DNA from: Vibrio sp. 14G-20
Lineage (GTDB): Bacteria > Pseudomonadota > Gammaproteobacteria > Enterobacterales > Vibrionaceae
Assembly (NCBI RefSeq): GCF_026241515.1
Contig: NZ_JAPHPW010000002.1
Location: forward strand, 124,001 to 188,000
Reading direction: 5' to 3'
Length of the DNA stretch: 64,000 nucleotides
The notes below the pieces were generated by a model. The model was given only the letters and a program-made list of their open reading frames with translations, searched no databases and was not told the origin of the DNA. The translations under genes were made by a program, and so were the position numbers. Below, piece after piece: positions 1 through 9,062 of the stretch (within the stretch, counting starts at the first letter, position 1; the number at the start of each line of letters is the position of its first letter).

Positions 1-399
1 AAAGCACTGGACGATTTCAAATCAGGTAAGGTGCGAGCGTTGATTGCAACGGACGTGGCAGCGCGTGGTATCGATATTCAGCAACTGGAACAAGTTGTGA
101 ACTACGATATGCCATTTAAAGCGGAAGACTACGTTCACCGTATTGGTCGTACAGGTCGTGCTGGTAACAGCGGTTTAGCAATTTCATTGATGAGCCAAGA
201 CGAAGCTTACCTATTGGGTGATATTGAACGACTGCTGGATACGCGCCTGCCTCAAGAGTGGCTAGAGGGCTTTGAACCAAGCCTAGAGAAAGACCTTGCA
301 CCTGACCGCAGTGGTCGTAGCAAGAGTCGCTCGTCAGAAAAACGTAAGATGAAAGCGAAGCTTAAGATCCACCAAAATCGTGGTAAAGCTCGTCGCTAA
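1..399 (+). CDS. DEAD-box ATP-dependent RNA helicase, C-terminal part (cut by window edge)
   Basis: The reading frame is open from base 1, so the gene begins outside the window; 132 residues are visible. They hold the end of the second RecA-like domain: motif V ([11 protein letters not shown], near visible residue 17) and motif VI ([10 protein letters not shown], near residue 46), both needed for ATP-driven RNA unwinding in this family. The tail after residue 90 is rich in Arg, Lys and Ser, as in RhlE/SrmB-type helicases, where it helps bind RNA. A strong terminator follows directly. A second, complete helicase of the same family lies at 21357-22643. Which subfamily this one belongs to cannot be told without its N-terminus. 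Confidence 0.9.
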   Translation, partial: KALDDFKSGKVRALIATDVAARGIDIQQLEQVVNYDMPFKAEDYVHRIGRTGRAGNSGLAISLMSQDEAYLLGDIERLLDTRLPQEWLEGFEPSLEKDLAPDRSGRSKSRSSEKRKMKAKLKIHQNRGKARR

Positions 400-427
400 T
401 CAGCCAGCTTAAAAAGCTCTATATATA

Positions 428-467
428 AACGCGCCGTTACAGCTAGTTCTGTAACGGCGCGTTTTTT
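428..467 (+). terminator. Intrinsic terminator after the helicase gene
   Basis: A 15-bp perfect stem (AACGCGCCGTTACAG and its complement) with a 6-base loop is followed by a run of T. It lies 28 bases after the helicase stop codon. Confidence 0.9.
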
Positions 468-496
468 ATCAAGCTAATTAACTTCGTAATAGGCTA

Positions 497-1252
497 TCAG
501 GATTTGTGATGTTCAGGATTACACTTCCATTCACATGGTACTTCATAAATCAGTTCTTCTAAGCAACTAGGGTTAAGCACCCACTCATCATCAATAGCAA
601 ATTGATTGGCCATTTGTTTGTTGAACATCTGCCAGTGCTTCATTAGAGCCTCTTCAGCCGTTGCCTCCATGTCACCTTCGTTCCAAGTACTTTCCATGAA
701 GGGAGTCAGGCAGACAGCCCCGTTAGCGAACATGATCATTTGCCATTTTATTTCATAAATATTAACGGCTTTTTCTGGATTAGCTTTGTTGTATTGGTCA
801 GCAAGCATGTTGATCTCGTATTCAAGGTCACCGACGTTGTCGATAAAGTAATCGACGAGGTTGTCTTCTTGACGTACAGAATCCGAGAGAAGTTGCATTG
901 GTCTACGTGAATGAATCATGTTGGTGAACAGACGCATAGCAAACAAATAAATCGAAATATTCGGTGCAACGCCTTTTGGCAATTCCTGCATAATTTTACT
1001 GATGTAAGATTGAAAATACACGTGTAAACAGTCACTTATTGCATGCCATATCTTTTCTTTGCTACCGAAATGGTGGCGAATAAGGCTATGCGAGACGCCT
1101 GCTTTTTCGCTGATATTACGTAATGAAACACGTTCATAACCGGAGTCGCAAAACATCTCTGCGGCAACCGCCATAATTTGAAATCGAGTCTCTTCAGCGT
1201 CTTTCGCGCTTCTTCTACCTTGTTTCTTTTCAGTCATCTTCATTTCACACAT
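497..1252 (-). CDS. TetR-family transcriptional repressor
   Basis: 251 residues. A TetR-type helix-turn-helix lies at about residues 20-65 (FCDSGYERVSLRNISEKAGV, then the typical SLIRHHFGSKE). The rest is a variable ligand-binding and dimerisation domain. The gene is divergent from an RND efflux operon, the usual arrangement for a TetR repressor of a pump, and two inverted half-sites lie in the shared promoter region. The ATG at 1252 has an AGG about five bases upstream; an ATG five codons further in is also possible. The inducing ligand cannot be inferred. Confidence 0.88.
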   Translation of the reverse strand: MCEMKMTEKKQGRRSAKDAEETRFQIMAVAAEMFCDSGYERVSLRNISEKAGVSHSLIRHHFGSKEKIWHAISDCLHVYFQSYISKIMQELPKGVAPNISIYLFAMRLFTNMIHSRRPMQLLSDSVRQEDNLVDYFIDNVGDLEYEINMLADQYNKANPEKAVNIYEIKWQMIMFANGAVCLTPFMESTWNEGDMEATAEEALMKHWQMFNKQMANQFAIDDEWVLNPSCLEELIYEVPCEWKCNPEHHKS

Positions 1253-1302
1253 TTACCTGATTACCACATTCTACACTGTTTTTACTCAAATAAAAAATAC
1301 TG

Positions 1303-1360
1303 CACAGGTGGAAAGTAAAGCTTGTGCAATCTAAAATTTTCAATATACTGCCCACCTGTG
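1303..1360. promoter_or_regulatory. Probable TetR operator pair in the divergent promoter region
   Basis: CACAGGTGG at 1303-1311 is repeated as its exact inverse CCACCTGTG at 1352-1360, one on each side of the predicted efflux promoter. Each copy is preceded by tactgc. This placement suits a repressor that blocks both divergent promoters; binding by the neighbouring TetR protein is inference. Confidence 0.6.
1322..1349 (+). promoter_or_regulatory. Predicted sigma-70 promoter of the efflux operon
   Basis: TTGTGC (1322-1327), a 16-base spacer and TATACT (1344-1349) fit a vegetative promoter 45 bases before the first efflux gene. The second operator half-site begins three bases after the -10 box, where a bound repressor would block transcription. 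Confidence 0.5.
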
Positions 1361-1393
1361 TAATAAATCATAATAATTAAATGGAGAAGCATC

Positions 1394-2482
1394 ATGCAAT
1401 CCAAGTTGTCTATTCAAGCCAAGACGAGTAAGCAGATAGGCGTGGCGTTTGCCGCACTATTACTCGCAGGCTCTTTGACCGGATGTAATAAGGTTCAGTC
1501 AGAAGAAACCGTTCAAGTTGTTAAGCCAGTAAAGCTGTTTGAGATCCCTCAACAGACAGATATTGAGCTTGATAGTTTTATCGCAAAAGTGGATGCGACC
1601 GACCGTGCTGCGCTTTCTTTCAATGTGGGTGGAGATATTGAAACTTTCTCTGTTCGCATGGGACAAGAAGTGAAGAAAGGGCAAGTGCTCGCCGTGTTAG
1701 ATGCGACGGATTACCGTATTGCAGTTGATGCAGCACAAGCAAAATTTGATCTGGCGAACAGCCAATACAAGCAAGCGTCTGAGTTGTACTCGAAGAAGCT
1801 TGTGAGCACGGATTACTACGACCAAGCCGTAAACACCTTTACTGCCGCTGAAGTTGAGTTGGACCAAGCAAAAACAAACCTTGGTTACACCACATTAGTT
1901 GCTCCATTCGATGGCGTGGTATCGATGGTGTTTGGTAAGCAATATCAATTGATCGTAGAAAAGCAGCCGGTACTTAACATTTTGAATCACAGCGAAATGG
2001 ATGTGACTTTCTCTATTCCGGTATCAAAGCTTGAAGACCGTTCAATTCAAGACCTAACAAGTTCAAACATGTGGGTTGTGATGGATAGCCACCGCGGCAT
2101 TCGTATCCCAACGCGCTTCAAAGAGATTTCAACTCAGCCAGACGAAGACACCAACAGCTATCAAGCAGTTGTGTCTATCGAAAAGCCTGAAGACATCAAT
2201 CTGCTTTCTGGCATGACAGCGCAAGTGGAAGTTCAGAAAAACAGATCGGACTACGGCATCGGTATTGTTGACTCTGCTTGGTTAAGCAAAGACGCAGACC
2301 ACGGTGAACTGTGGCGCTACAACCCAGAGTCGCAATTGATTTCTAAAGTACAAGTTACCCTTGATGAACAAGGCAAGGTGATCGATGGCCTATCTTCTGG
2401 CGACCTGATCGTAGAAGCAGGTGTGGATGTGTTATCAGATGGACAGCAAGTAAAAGCTTGGGTACGTGAGGGCGGTATTTAA
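1394..2482 (+). CDS. RND efflux periplasmic adaptor, lipoprotein (first of two)
   Basis: 362 residues. A lipoprotein signal with lipobox LTGC gives a mature Cys near residue 31. The membrane-fusion-protein fold follows: lipoyl half-motif (MGQEVKKGQVLAVLDATDYRI, about residues 89-110), a helical hairpin, the second lipoyl half (TTLVAPFDGVVS) and a beta-barrel domain. In this family the adaptor bridges the inner membrane pump and an outer membrane TolC channel. GGAG lies a few bases before the ATG. Its stop overlaps the next start by one base, so translation of the operon is coupled. The two-adaptor, one-pump layout recalls VexIJK of V. cholerae, but the substrate is unknown. Confidence 0.9.
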   Translation: MQSKLSIQAKTSKQIGVAFAALLLAGSLTGCNKVQSEETVQVVKPVKLFEIPQQTDIELDSFIAKVDATDRAALSFNVGGDIETFSVRMGQEVKKGQVLAVLDATDYRIAVDAAQAKFDLANSQYKQASELYSKKLVSTDYYDQAVNTFTAAEVELDQAKTNLGYTTLVAPFDGVVSMVFGKQYQLIVEKQPVLNILNHSEMDVTFSIPVSKLEDRSIQDLTSSNMWVVMDSHRGIRIPTRFKEISTQPDEDTNSYQAVVSIEKPEDINLLSGMTAQVEVQKNRSDYGIGIVDSAWLSKDADHGELWRYNPESQLISKVQVTLDEQGKVIDGLSSGDLIVEAGVDVLSDGQQVKAWVREGGI

Positions 2483-3537
2483 TGAACCTTTCCAAATTAT
2501 CAGTTGTGGTTGCATCTGCGTTATTACTTCAAGCTTGTAATAACGAAACAGACCACCGTGAACAGCCTTCACTTTTAGTTTCAACCTTTGAAGTTGGCGC
2601 ACCACTTACTGATCAATTCAGAAGTTTTAACGGACAGGTGATGCCGGCAGAACTGACACCGTTGGCATTTAAGCTTGCTGGTGAGATTCAGCAAGTATTG
2701 GTTGAAGCGGGTGACAAGGTCGAAAAAGGTCAGCTACTGGCGACCCTAGACAACGCGACATACAAACAAGATCTAACGGACGCTCAATCTCAGTTTGAAT
2801 TAGCGAGCAAGCAACTGTCTCGTGGTAGTGAGATGTTTGGTAGCAAGATGTTGTCGCAATCGGAGCACGACCAACTAACCGCTAACTACAAACTGGCATC
2901 GGCGAATTTGGCTGCGGCACAACGCAAGCTGAGCTATACAGAGCTGCTGGCACCATTTTCAGGCACGGTTTCAACCGTGGATAAGCAACGCTTTGAAAAC
3001 ACGACACCGGGCGAAACGCTTCTTAGCTTGTATCAGAACGATAAGGTCTACGTACGAATCCAAGTATCCGATTCGATCTTAGCGTCGATCAGCCCTGATA
3101 TGCGTTCAAGCAGCTACCGTCCTGAAGCGACCTTTGGTGGTCACTCTGGAGAATATCCTCTGACGTATCTAGAGCACACCAGCGAATTGCACCCACAATC
3201 ACGTACATACGAGTTTTGGATGCAGATGCAGCAACCTGAAAGTGAAATTCTGCCGGGTACGAGCGTTACAGTAAATGTCGACATGGCAAAAGCAGGCCTA
3301 AGTGATGTTCAAGGCTACCAGTTGCCGATGACGACTCTGCAAGCAGGCGCTGAAGCGAACCAATTTTACGTGTGGAAAATGGAAGATGGCCAGGCATTCA
3401 AAAGCGAAGTGGAAGTCGACAAGATCAGCGGCCAAGGCGCACTTATCGCTCATGGTGTTGAGCAAGGTGAGCTACTCGTAAATTCGAATCTAAGAAAACT
3501 CCGTGACGGAATCCAATTGTCAGGAAAAGCAGAATGA
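2482..3537 (+). CDS. RND efflux periplasmic adaptor, lipoprotein (second of two)
   Basis: 351 residues. The signal peptide ends in lipobox LLQAC, with Cys near residue 19. The two lipoyl halves (EAGDKVEKGQLLATLDNATY and TELLAPFSGTVS) and the intervening hairpin mark it as a membrane fusion protein, clearly different in sequence from the adaptor before it. Its start overlaps that gene by one base (TAATG) and its end overlaps the pump gene by four (ATGA), so all three are one translationally coupled operon. Two unlike adaptors may form a mixed ring around one pump; this is inferred from related systems. Confidence 0.9.
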   Translation: MNLSKLSVVVASALLLQACNNETDHREQPSLLVSTFEVGAPLTDQFRSFNGQVMPAELTPLAFKLAGEIQQVLVEAGDKVEKGQLLATLDNATYKQDLTDAQSQFELASKQLSRGSEMFGSKMLSQSEHDQLTANYKLASANLAAAQRKLSYTELLAPFSGTVSTVDKQRFENTTPGETLLSLYQNDKVYVRIQVSDSILASISPDMRSSSYRPEATFGGHSGEYPLTYLEHTSELHPQSRTYEFWMQMQQPESEILPGTSVTVNVDMAKAGLSDVQGYQLPMTTLQAGAEANQFYVWKMEDGQAFKSEVEVDKISGQGALIAHGVEQGELLVNSNLRKLRDGIQLSGKAE

Positions 3538-6500
3538 ACATCGCAGAATATTCAATAAAGAACAAAGTAATCAGCTGGCTGTTTCTAGTCATTTTGGCCA
3601 TTGGCGGTGTGACGTCTTTTGGTAATCTATCCCGTTTAGAAGACCCAGCTTTTACCATTAAAGATGCAATGATTATTTCAACTTACCCTGGTGCTACGTC
3701 TATGGAAGTTGAAGAGGAACTGACTTACCCGCTTGAAAAAGAGATAAGACAGCTCCCTTACATCGATAAGATCACATCGACCTCATCGAATGGTATGTCT
3801 CAAATTATGGTCAGCATGAAGATGGACTATGGTCCCGACGAGCTACCGCAAATCTGGGATGAAATGCGTCGTAAGATCAACGATCTACAGCCAACACTAC
3901 CAAGTGGTGTGAATTCCGTTCAGATCATTGATGATTTTGGTGACGTATTCGGTGTGATGATCATGCTGACCGGTGACGGTTACGATTACGTTGAGCTAAA
4001 ACAGTACGCAGATTACCTAACGCGTGAAATCGAACTGGTCGATGGTGTCGGCAAAGTAAGCATTGCAGGTGACCAACAAGAACAACTGTTTGTTGAGATG
4101 TCTCTGGAACGCTTAGCCGCATTGAACCTAGATATGTCGACGGTAACGTCACTGTTAGCACAACAAAACAGCGTGGTGTCGGCAGGCGAGGTTATGTTGA
4201 ATGGCCAAAGCCTAACAATCAAACCTAACGGCACGCTGAGCACGGTTGAAGAGCTAGAAAACCTGATCATTCATGGTCGTGATACGGGTAACCTGATTCG
4301 CTTGAAAGATGTCGCTGAGGTTACTCGCGGTATCCAAGAAAAACCGGGTAATGTATTAACTTACAACGGTAAACCAGCGATCAACCTAGGCATTGCGTTC
4401 TCTTCAGGCGTAAACGTCGTTGAGATTGGTAACGCGCTAGATGAGGAACTAGACCGCTTAGAAAGCATTAAACCTGCCGGTGTAGAGCTGAACTACTTCT
4501 ACAACCAAGCGCAAGAAGTAGATAAGTCAGTGGCTGACTTCCTAATCAGCCTAGTAGAAGCCGTTGCTATCGTTATCATCGTACTGCTTTTTGCAATGGG
4601 CTTACGTAGTGGTTTGATCATTGGTTTAGTACTGCTACTGACCGTATTTGGTACGTTCATTCTTATGGACTACAACGATGTCGAACTGCACCGTATCTCG
4701 CTAGGTGCCTTGATCATCGCGCTCGGTATGCTGGTGGACAACGCGATTGTTGTCGTTGAAGGTATTTTGGTTGGCTTGAAGAAAGGTAAGACCAAGCTTC
4801 AAGCAGCAAAAGACATCGTGACACAAACACAATGGCCACTATTGGGCGCGACCATTATTGCGATTACCGCTTTTGCACCTATCGGATTATCGAAAGATGC
4901 AACGGGCGAGTTCATGGGTTCATTGTTCTGGGTACTGTGTTTCTCGTTATTCTTGAGTTGGGTAACGGCGCTAACACTGACGCCATTCCTTGCTGAAATG
5001 TTGCTTAAAGAAGAAGACAAAGTTGATGAGAACGAAGATCCATACAAAGGTATTCTGTTCGTTGTATTCGGTGCGTCTCTGAAATTTGCATTGCGTTTTA
5101 GATGGTTAACTGTTGTCAGCATGATCGTATTGCTCGCCGTGTCTGTTGTTGGTTTTGGTAAGGTGAAGCAACAGTTCTTCCCGCCATCAAATACACCAAT
5201 GTTTTACGTCGACATGTGGATGCCAGAAGGTACGGATGTACGTGAAACGATCAAGCAGACTGAAAAGGTTGAGAGCTACATTCGTCAAGAAGATGAAGTA
5301 GAGTTTGTAACTACGACGGTTGGGCAGGGCATGCAACGTTTCGCACTGACATACCAACCAGAGAAAAGTTACGAAGCGTACAGCCAGCTACAAGTAAGAA
5401 CCACTGACCGTGACACCATGTTTAAGGTTTTAGCGGAGTTAGACAAAAACTTAGCGAACGAATTTGAGCAACCGACATTCCAGTTCAAACTGATTGAGTT
5501 TGGTCCGTCACCGGCTTCAAAGATTGAAGCGCGTATTATCGGTGCTGATCCTCAAGTATTACGTAGCATTGCAGTTGAAGTCGAAGACGTCTTACTTGCC
5601 GATCCAGGCTCACGAAATGTTCGTCACGATTGGCGTGAGCGCACTAAAGAGCTAGTGCCACTGTTTAACGAATCAAAGGCACGTCGCCTTGGCATTTCAA
5701 AAACTGATTTGTCTGAGACGCTACAAATGGCGTTCGGCGGTTACAACATCGGTTTACTGCGTGATGGTACTCATATGTTACCTATCGTGGCGCGTTTACC
5801 TGAAGAAGAGCGTTTTGATTTTGAATCACTGAACAATGTGAAGATTTGGAGCCCATCGCTACAAACTTACATCCCGGTTGAGCAAGTGATTGATGGTGTA
5901 GAGCTTCAATGGTCTGAGCCACTGATTCAGCGTCGCGACAGAAAACGTACGCTAACGGTATTGGCTGACCACGATGTTCTTGGTAATGAGACGCCAGCGA
6001 GTCTGTTTGCTCGTGTGAAACCAAAGGTAGAAGCATTAGATTTACCAGAAGGCTACAGCATTAGCTGGGGCGGTGAGTACGAAAGCTCTAAAGACGCGCA
6101 GGAATCTCTGTTTGGTTCACTGCCAATGGGTTACTTGCTGATGTTTATCATCACTATGCTTCTGTTTAACTCGGTTCGTAAGCCGCTTGTAATTTGGTTT
6201 ACGGTTCCACTCTCTATCATTGGTGTTTCAATTGGTCTGTTAGGTACCAATATGCCATTCAGCTTCACGGCGTTCCTAGGCTTGTTGAGTCTAAGCGGCA
6301 TGATTTTGAAGAACGGTATCGTCCTTCTTGACCAGATCAACAGTGAGCTATCAACAGGTAAAGACCCATACTTAGCGGTTGTCGACAGTGCGATTAGTCG
6401 TGTTCGACCGGTATCTATGGCAGCACTAACGACTATCTTGGGTATGATTCCTTTGGTATTCGATGCATTTTTCGGCTCGATGGCGATTACCATCATGGCA

Positions 6501-6593
6501 GGCTTAGGCTTTGCAACAGTACTAACGCTAATAGTAGTACCAGTGATGTTCGCTGTTATATATAGAATCAAACCGTCCACTGCGGGTTATTAG
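3534..6593 (+). CDS. RND-family efflux pump, inner membrane subunit
   Basis: 1019 residues, the usual length for AcrB-like pumps. TM1 is at residues 12-29, a first large periplasmic loop follows, a block of TM helices spans about 330-480, then a second loop and a last TM block from about 850 to 1010. The TM4 segment LGMLVDNAIVVVEG carries the proton-relay Asp near residue 402; the second Asp of AcrB is Asn here, as in many non-AcrB members. It exports substrates from the periplasm or membrane using the proton gradient. No TolC-type channel gene is adjacent, so a shared channel is presumably used. A terminator follows. Confidence 0.93.
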   Translation: MNIAEYSIKNKVISWLFLVILAIGGVTSFGNLSRLEDPAFTIKDAMIISTYPGATSMEVEEELTYPLEKEIRQLPYIDKITSTSSNGMSQIMVSMKMDYGPDELPQIWDEMRRKINDLQPTLPSGVNSVQIIDDFGDVFGVMIMLTGDGYDYVELKQYADYLTREIELVDGVGKVSIAGDQQEQLFVEMSLERLAALNLDMSTVTSLLAQQNSVVSAGEVMLNGQSLTIKPNGTLSTVEELENLIIHGRDTGNLIRLKDVAEVTRGIQEKPGNVLTYNGKPAINLGIAFSSGVNVVEIGNALDEELDRLESIKPAGVELNYFYNQAQEVDKSVADFLISLVEAVAIVIIVLLFAMGLRSGLIIGLVLLLTVFGTFILMDYNDVELHRISLGALIIALGMLVDNAIVVVEGILVGLKKGKTKLQAAKDIVTQTQWPLLGATIIAITAFAPIGLSKDATGEFMGSLFWVLCFSLFLSWVTALTLTPFLAEMLLKEEDKVDENEDPYKGILFVVFGASLKFALRFRWLTVVSMIVLLAVSVVGFGKVKQQFFPPSNTPMFYVDMWMPEGTDVRETIKQTEKVESYIRQEDEVEFVTTTVGQGMQRFALTYQPEKSYEAYSQLQVRTTDRDTMFKVLAELDKNLANEFEQPTFQFKLIEFGPSPASKIEARIIGADPQVLRSIAVEVEDVLLADPGSRNVRHDWRERTKELVPLFNESKARRLGISKTDLSETLQMAFGGYNIGLLRDGTHMLPIVARLPEEERFDFESLNNVKIWSPSLQTYIPVEQVIDGVELQWSEPLIQRRDRKRTLTVLADHDVLGNETPASLFARVKPKVEALDLPEGYSISWGGEYESSKDAQESLFGSLPMGYLLMFIITMLLFNSVRKPLVIWFTVPLSIIGVSIGLLGTNMPFSFTAFLGLLSLSGMILKNGIVLLDQINSELSTGKDPYLAVVDSAISRVRPVSMAALTTILGMIPLVFDAFFGSMAITIMAGLGFATVLTLIVVPVMFAVIYRIKPSTAGY

Positions 6594-6623
6594 GGATTGA
6601 TATAAAACAGATTCTTTTAAGCC

Positions 6624-6652
6624 AGCCCAGTCATTTTTGACTGGGCTTTTTT
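6624..6652 (+). terminator. Intrinsic terminator of the efflux operon
   Basis: Perfect 10-bp stem AGCCCAGTCA / TGACTGGGCT with a short T loop and a T tail, about 30 bases after the pump stop codon. Confidence 0.9.
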
Positions 6653-6772
6653 ATGCATGTGATATGGCAAAGCGTGGCTTAAGTCATCATCTGTATGCAG
6701 AGAAAGCGATGTGAAGACCGCTACACAGACAAAGCACGTCGTTAACAGAGGAATGTGTTATTCGACAGGTAT

Positions 6773-6805
6773 AAAAAAAGCCGCTAACCAGTAGTCAGCG
6801 GCTTT
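6773..6805 (-). terminator. Intrinsic terminator of the EAL gene
   Basis: Stem AAAGCCGCT / AGCGGCTTT. The A run on its left is a T run when read on the minus strand, so it ends the leftward EAL transcript. Confidence 0.85.
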
Positions 6806-6824
6806 AGGAAGAGTAGGGACGGCT

Positions 6825-7616
6825 TTAGATTGCTAAACGGATATCCAACTCAATCGGTTTGGGCATCGCTAGGTGATAGCCTTGGTACATGTCGAAGCCC
6901 AAGCTTTGCATTGCCGCAAGTTGATGCTCTGTTTCAATGCCTTCGATGACAGTCTTAGCGCCAATTTGTTTCGCGAGCTCTAGAACTAATTCCATTTCTC
7001 GTGTGTCGCCTTGCTCAAAATCTAACATCACTGAGCGATCGATCTTAATGATGTGAGGATTAATGTGGCGGACGCGTTGTTCTGTTGATGCTTGTGTTCC
7101 GAAATCATCGACCGCGATCTGAAAACCATTCTCCGCAAGGGAGAGGGCTGCATCTTTCAAGCGCTCTTCACTTTCGGCATTCAACTCCACTAATTCCATC
7201 ACGATCTGCTCACATGAAAGGTTCAACTCATGAAGACGTTTTGCCAGAAGGCTGTCACTGACCTTTTCTGCAGCAAATAACTCACCAACGTTTGGAAGAA
7301 CGTTCAAGAATAGGTGCAAATGACGGATAGTTGACTGTGCGAAGTTACGAATGTGGATAGCGCGACTAAGTCTCTCTACATTGATCTTATCTGTGCATGA
7401 GGTGTCATCGGAATGGAAGAAGTGATCAGGACGAACAATATCCCCTTTGCTATTCGAAATACGCACCAAAGCCTCTACACCTATCTGAGTCATTGAGTCG
7501 TCAAATATAGGTTGATAGACACTTCTCAGTGTTAGGTCTTGATATTTCGCAATAAACTGCATATCGGCATCCACTGATATACAGCTAATAAATTCACTTC
7601 TGTCTGATAAAATCAT
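6825..7616 (-). CDS. Stand-alone EAL-domain c-di-GMP phosphodiesterase
   Basis: 263 residues, essentially one EAL domain with no sensory or GGDEF part. The expected catalytic and metal-binding positions can be read in order: E of VEALVR (residue 48), N in FLNVLP, E in MELVE, both Asp of VDDFGT, K of IKIDRS, E of EGIET and the Q of YQGYHLAMPKP. The motif after DDFGT has Q instead of the usual G, and the EAL motif is followed by V rather than L. Most likely it cuts c-di-GMP to pGpG and favours motility over biofilm. The promoter region is AT-rich and carries two small dyads. Confidence 0.88.
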   Translation of the reverse strand: MILSDRSEFISCISVDADMQFIAKYQDLTLRSVYQPIFDDSMTQIGVEALVRISNSKGDIVRPDHFFHSDDTSCTDKINVERLSRAIHIRNFAQSTIRHLHLFLNVLPNVGELFAAEKVSDSLLAKRLHELNLSCEQIVMELVELNAESEERLKDAALSLAENGFQIAVDDFGTQASTEQRVRHINPHIIKIDRSVMLDFEQGDTREMELVLELAKQIGAKTVIEGIETEHQLAAMQSLGFDMYQGYHLAMPKPIELDIRLAI

Positions 7617-8139
7617 AGTCGCTAATAAAGGTGTTTATTCAATGACGAAAATATACGTCATGGCTGTCACAATATTGACAGGTGTTAGTAAATTGTCAAT
7701 TAATAAAAACTCATTTGCAGGGTCAATATTTAAATAAATATAATTAACGAAAAATCAGCATGATAAATGATATTAACCATTAATTTAACTTATCATTCAC
7801 TAGGTTTGATGGTTGCTGTGAATTTAATGGCTGAGTAACGCCTCACATATCAATCCCAACCAATATAAAGCTAGAACAGCGATACACCAGCGAAAAGTAG
7901 GGTTAAAGGCTTAGATTATGGGTGAATGTCAAAGTTAGAAAATAAAGATACTTAACTGGTTACATAGAAGTGATATCTATCTCTCAAAATCGATAGCATC
8001 GGAAGAATAGTTATTAATAATTCGATTAGAACGTTCGAATAATTAATGAACAATGATTGGGTGTCTTTTATAAAATATTGGGATGAAGGTCTAACAATTT
8101 GCTTTCAATATTGAATGAAAAAGTTGACCCGTATTATCC
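7617..8139. other. AT-rich intergenic region with three inverted repeats
   Basis: 523 bases with no convincing gene. Visible structures are ATGACG/CGTCAT at 7642-7661, ATTGACA/TGTCAAT at 7674-7700 and a 13-bp arm repeat at 8013-8047. The first two lie just upstream of the EAL gene and may be its operators. A 31-codon ORF at 7642-7737 overlaps them but has little support. Confidence 0.5.
8013..8047. repeat. Inverted repeat, 13-bp arms with one mismatch
   Basis: Arm ATTAATAATTCGA (8013-8025), 9-base spacer, and TCGAATAATTAAT (8035-8047); 12 of 13 positions pair. There is no T run, so it is not a typical terminator. It sits about 90 bases downstream of the orphan gene at 8140-8772 and 400 bases upstream of the EAL gene. 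Confidence 0.55.
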
Positions 8140-8772
8140 CTACCATTGAAGTACGGCATAAAGCTGCAGGTATTTACGAACCAATTGTTGATTCCCTGAC
8201 CGTTTTAGTGGGTGACCAAATTTAATAAAGCACGGACTGATTCTAAAGTTATTATTTAAATCAGCAGCGAATTGAGAATCACTCTCTCTTAACGTGATGC
8301 CTTGTTGGCTGTATTCGGTTATCTCGTCTGGGAGTTCTCCCATCCACCAATGCAACAACTCACCACTGTTTTTACTTCGGCTTATCCAATGGTCAGAAAC
8401 AATGATCAAAACGTCATTGGGTTGAATGGCGAATCCGTACTCTTGCTGCCAGTTATGAATGTCTAACATCAACTTTTTACGACACGTTTTTCCCGCGCTC
8501 ACCATATGATGACTAATCATCCAAACCGTGCCGATTTCAGAAGAGATTCGGAAGTGGCGGGGCGTTTCTCGAGAGGAGAGCATTTCAAGTGGACTAATGT
8601 TACTTGCATGATTAAAGCTTACGAAGGTGTGTTCCATTCGTCGGGCAAAGGCTTTACCGATGTGATGCTCACTGATCCCTTGGTTGTGCACCGTAGGATA
8701 ATGACGCTCACAGAGTTTAAGACAATCGTCTTGAAACTGATTGACGCTTTTAATCACGAGATCTAATAACAA
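8140..8772 (-). CDS. Orphan protein of unknown function
   Basis: 210 residues, not recognised. The sequence looks like a soluble protein with mixed helices and strands and no signal peptide or TM segment. It has many His and Trp residues, including HYPTVHNQGISEHHIG near the N-terminus and LLHWWMGELPDE in the middle. The TTG start at 8772 is supported by AAGGGA about six bases upstream. It stands alone between two AT-rich gaps. An 86-codon ORF lies antisense inside it and is treated as a shadow. No function can be assigned. Confidence 0.6.
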   Translation of the reverse strand: MLLDLVIKSVNQFQDDCLKLCERHYPTVHNQGISEHHIGKAFARRMEHTFVSFNHASNISPLEMLSSRETPRHFRISSEIGTVWMISHHMVSAGKTCRKKLMLDIHNWQQEYGFAIQPNDVLIIVSDHWISRSKNSGELLHWWMGELPDEITEYSQQGITLRESDSQFAADLNNNFRISPCFIKFGHPLKRSGNQQLVRKYLQLYAVLQW

Positions 8773-9062
8773 TGAAGTCCCTTATACACAGTTACTATCT
8801 TATTGATGGGCAATAGTACGGTAATTAATGTGTCATTACCTATCGCCAAAGTGCGAGTTCTTGATCCCTCTATCAAAATTAGCGATTGCGGAGCGATTTT
8901 ATGGATAGCACTGGCACTTCGCTGTTCTGTATTCTAAATTATGAGGAATTCTAATCAGTTAGAAAGACTATCTTTAGCAGCAAAGTTACAAGTGAGTTAG
9001 CTAGATTATAGTTTAGTCAGCTGTTCACGATGGATTTATTTACTCTTTACTTGGAAACATTC

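Noticed and set aside
7642..7737. 31-codon ORF upstream of the EAL gene
   Set aside because: AAGG lies ten bases upstream, which is far, and the sequence overlaps two dyads. The peptide has no recognisable membrane or charged layout, so evidence is too weak.
8506..8766. 86-codon ORF antisense to the orphan protein
   Set aside because: It lies fully inside the larger gene on the other strand and has no ribosome-binding site. The larger frame has better coding character.
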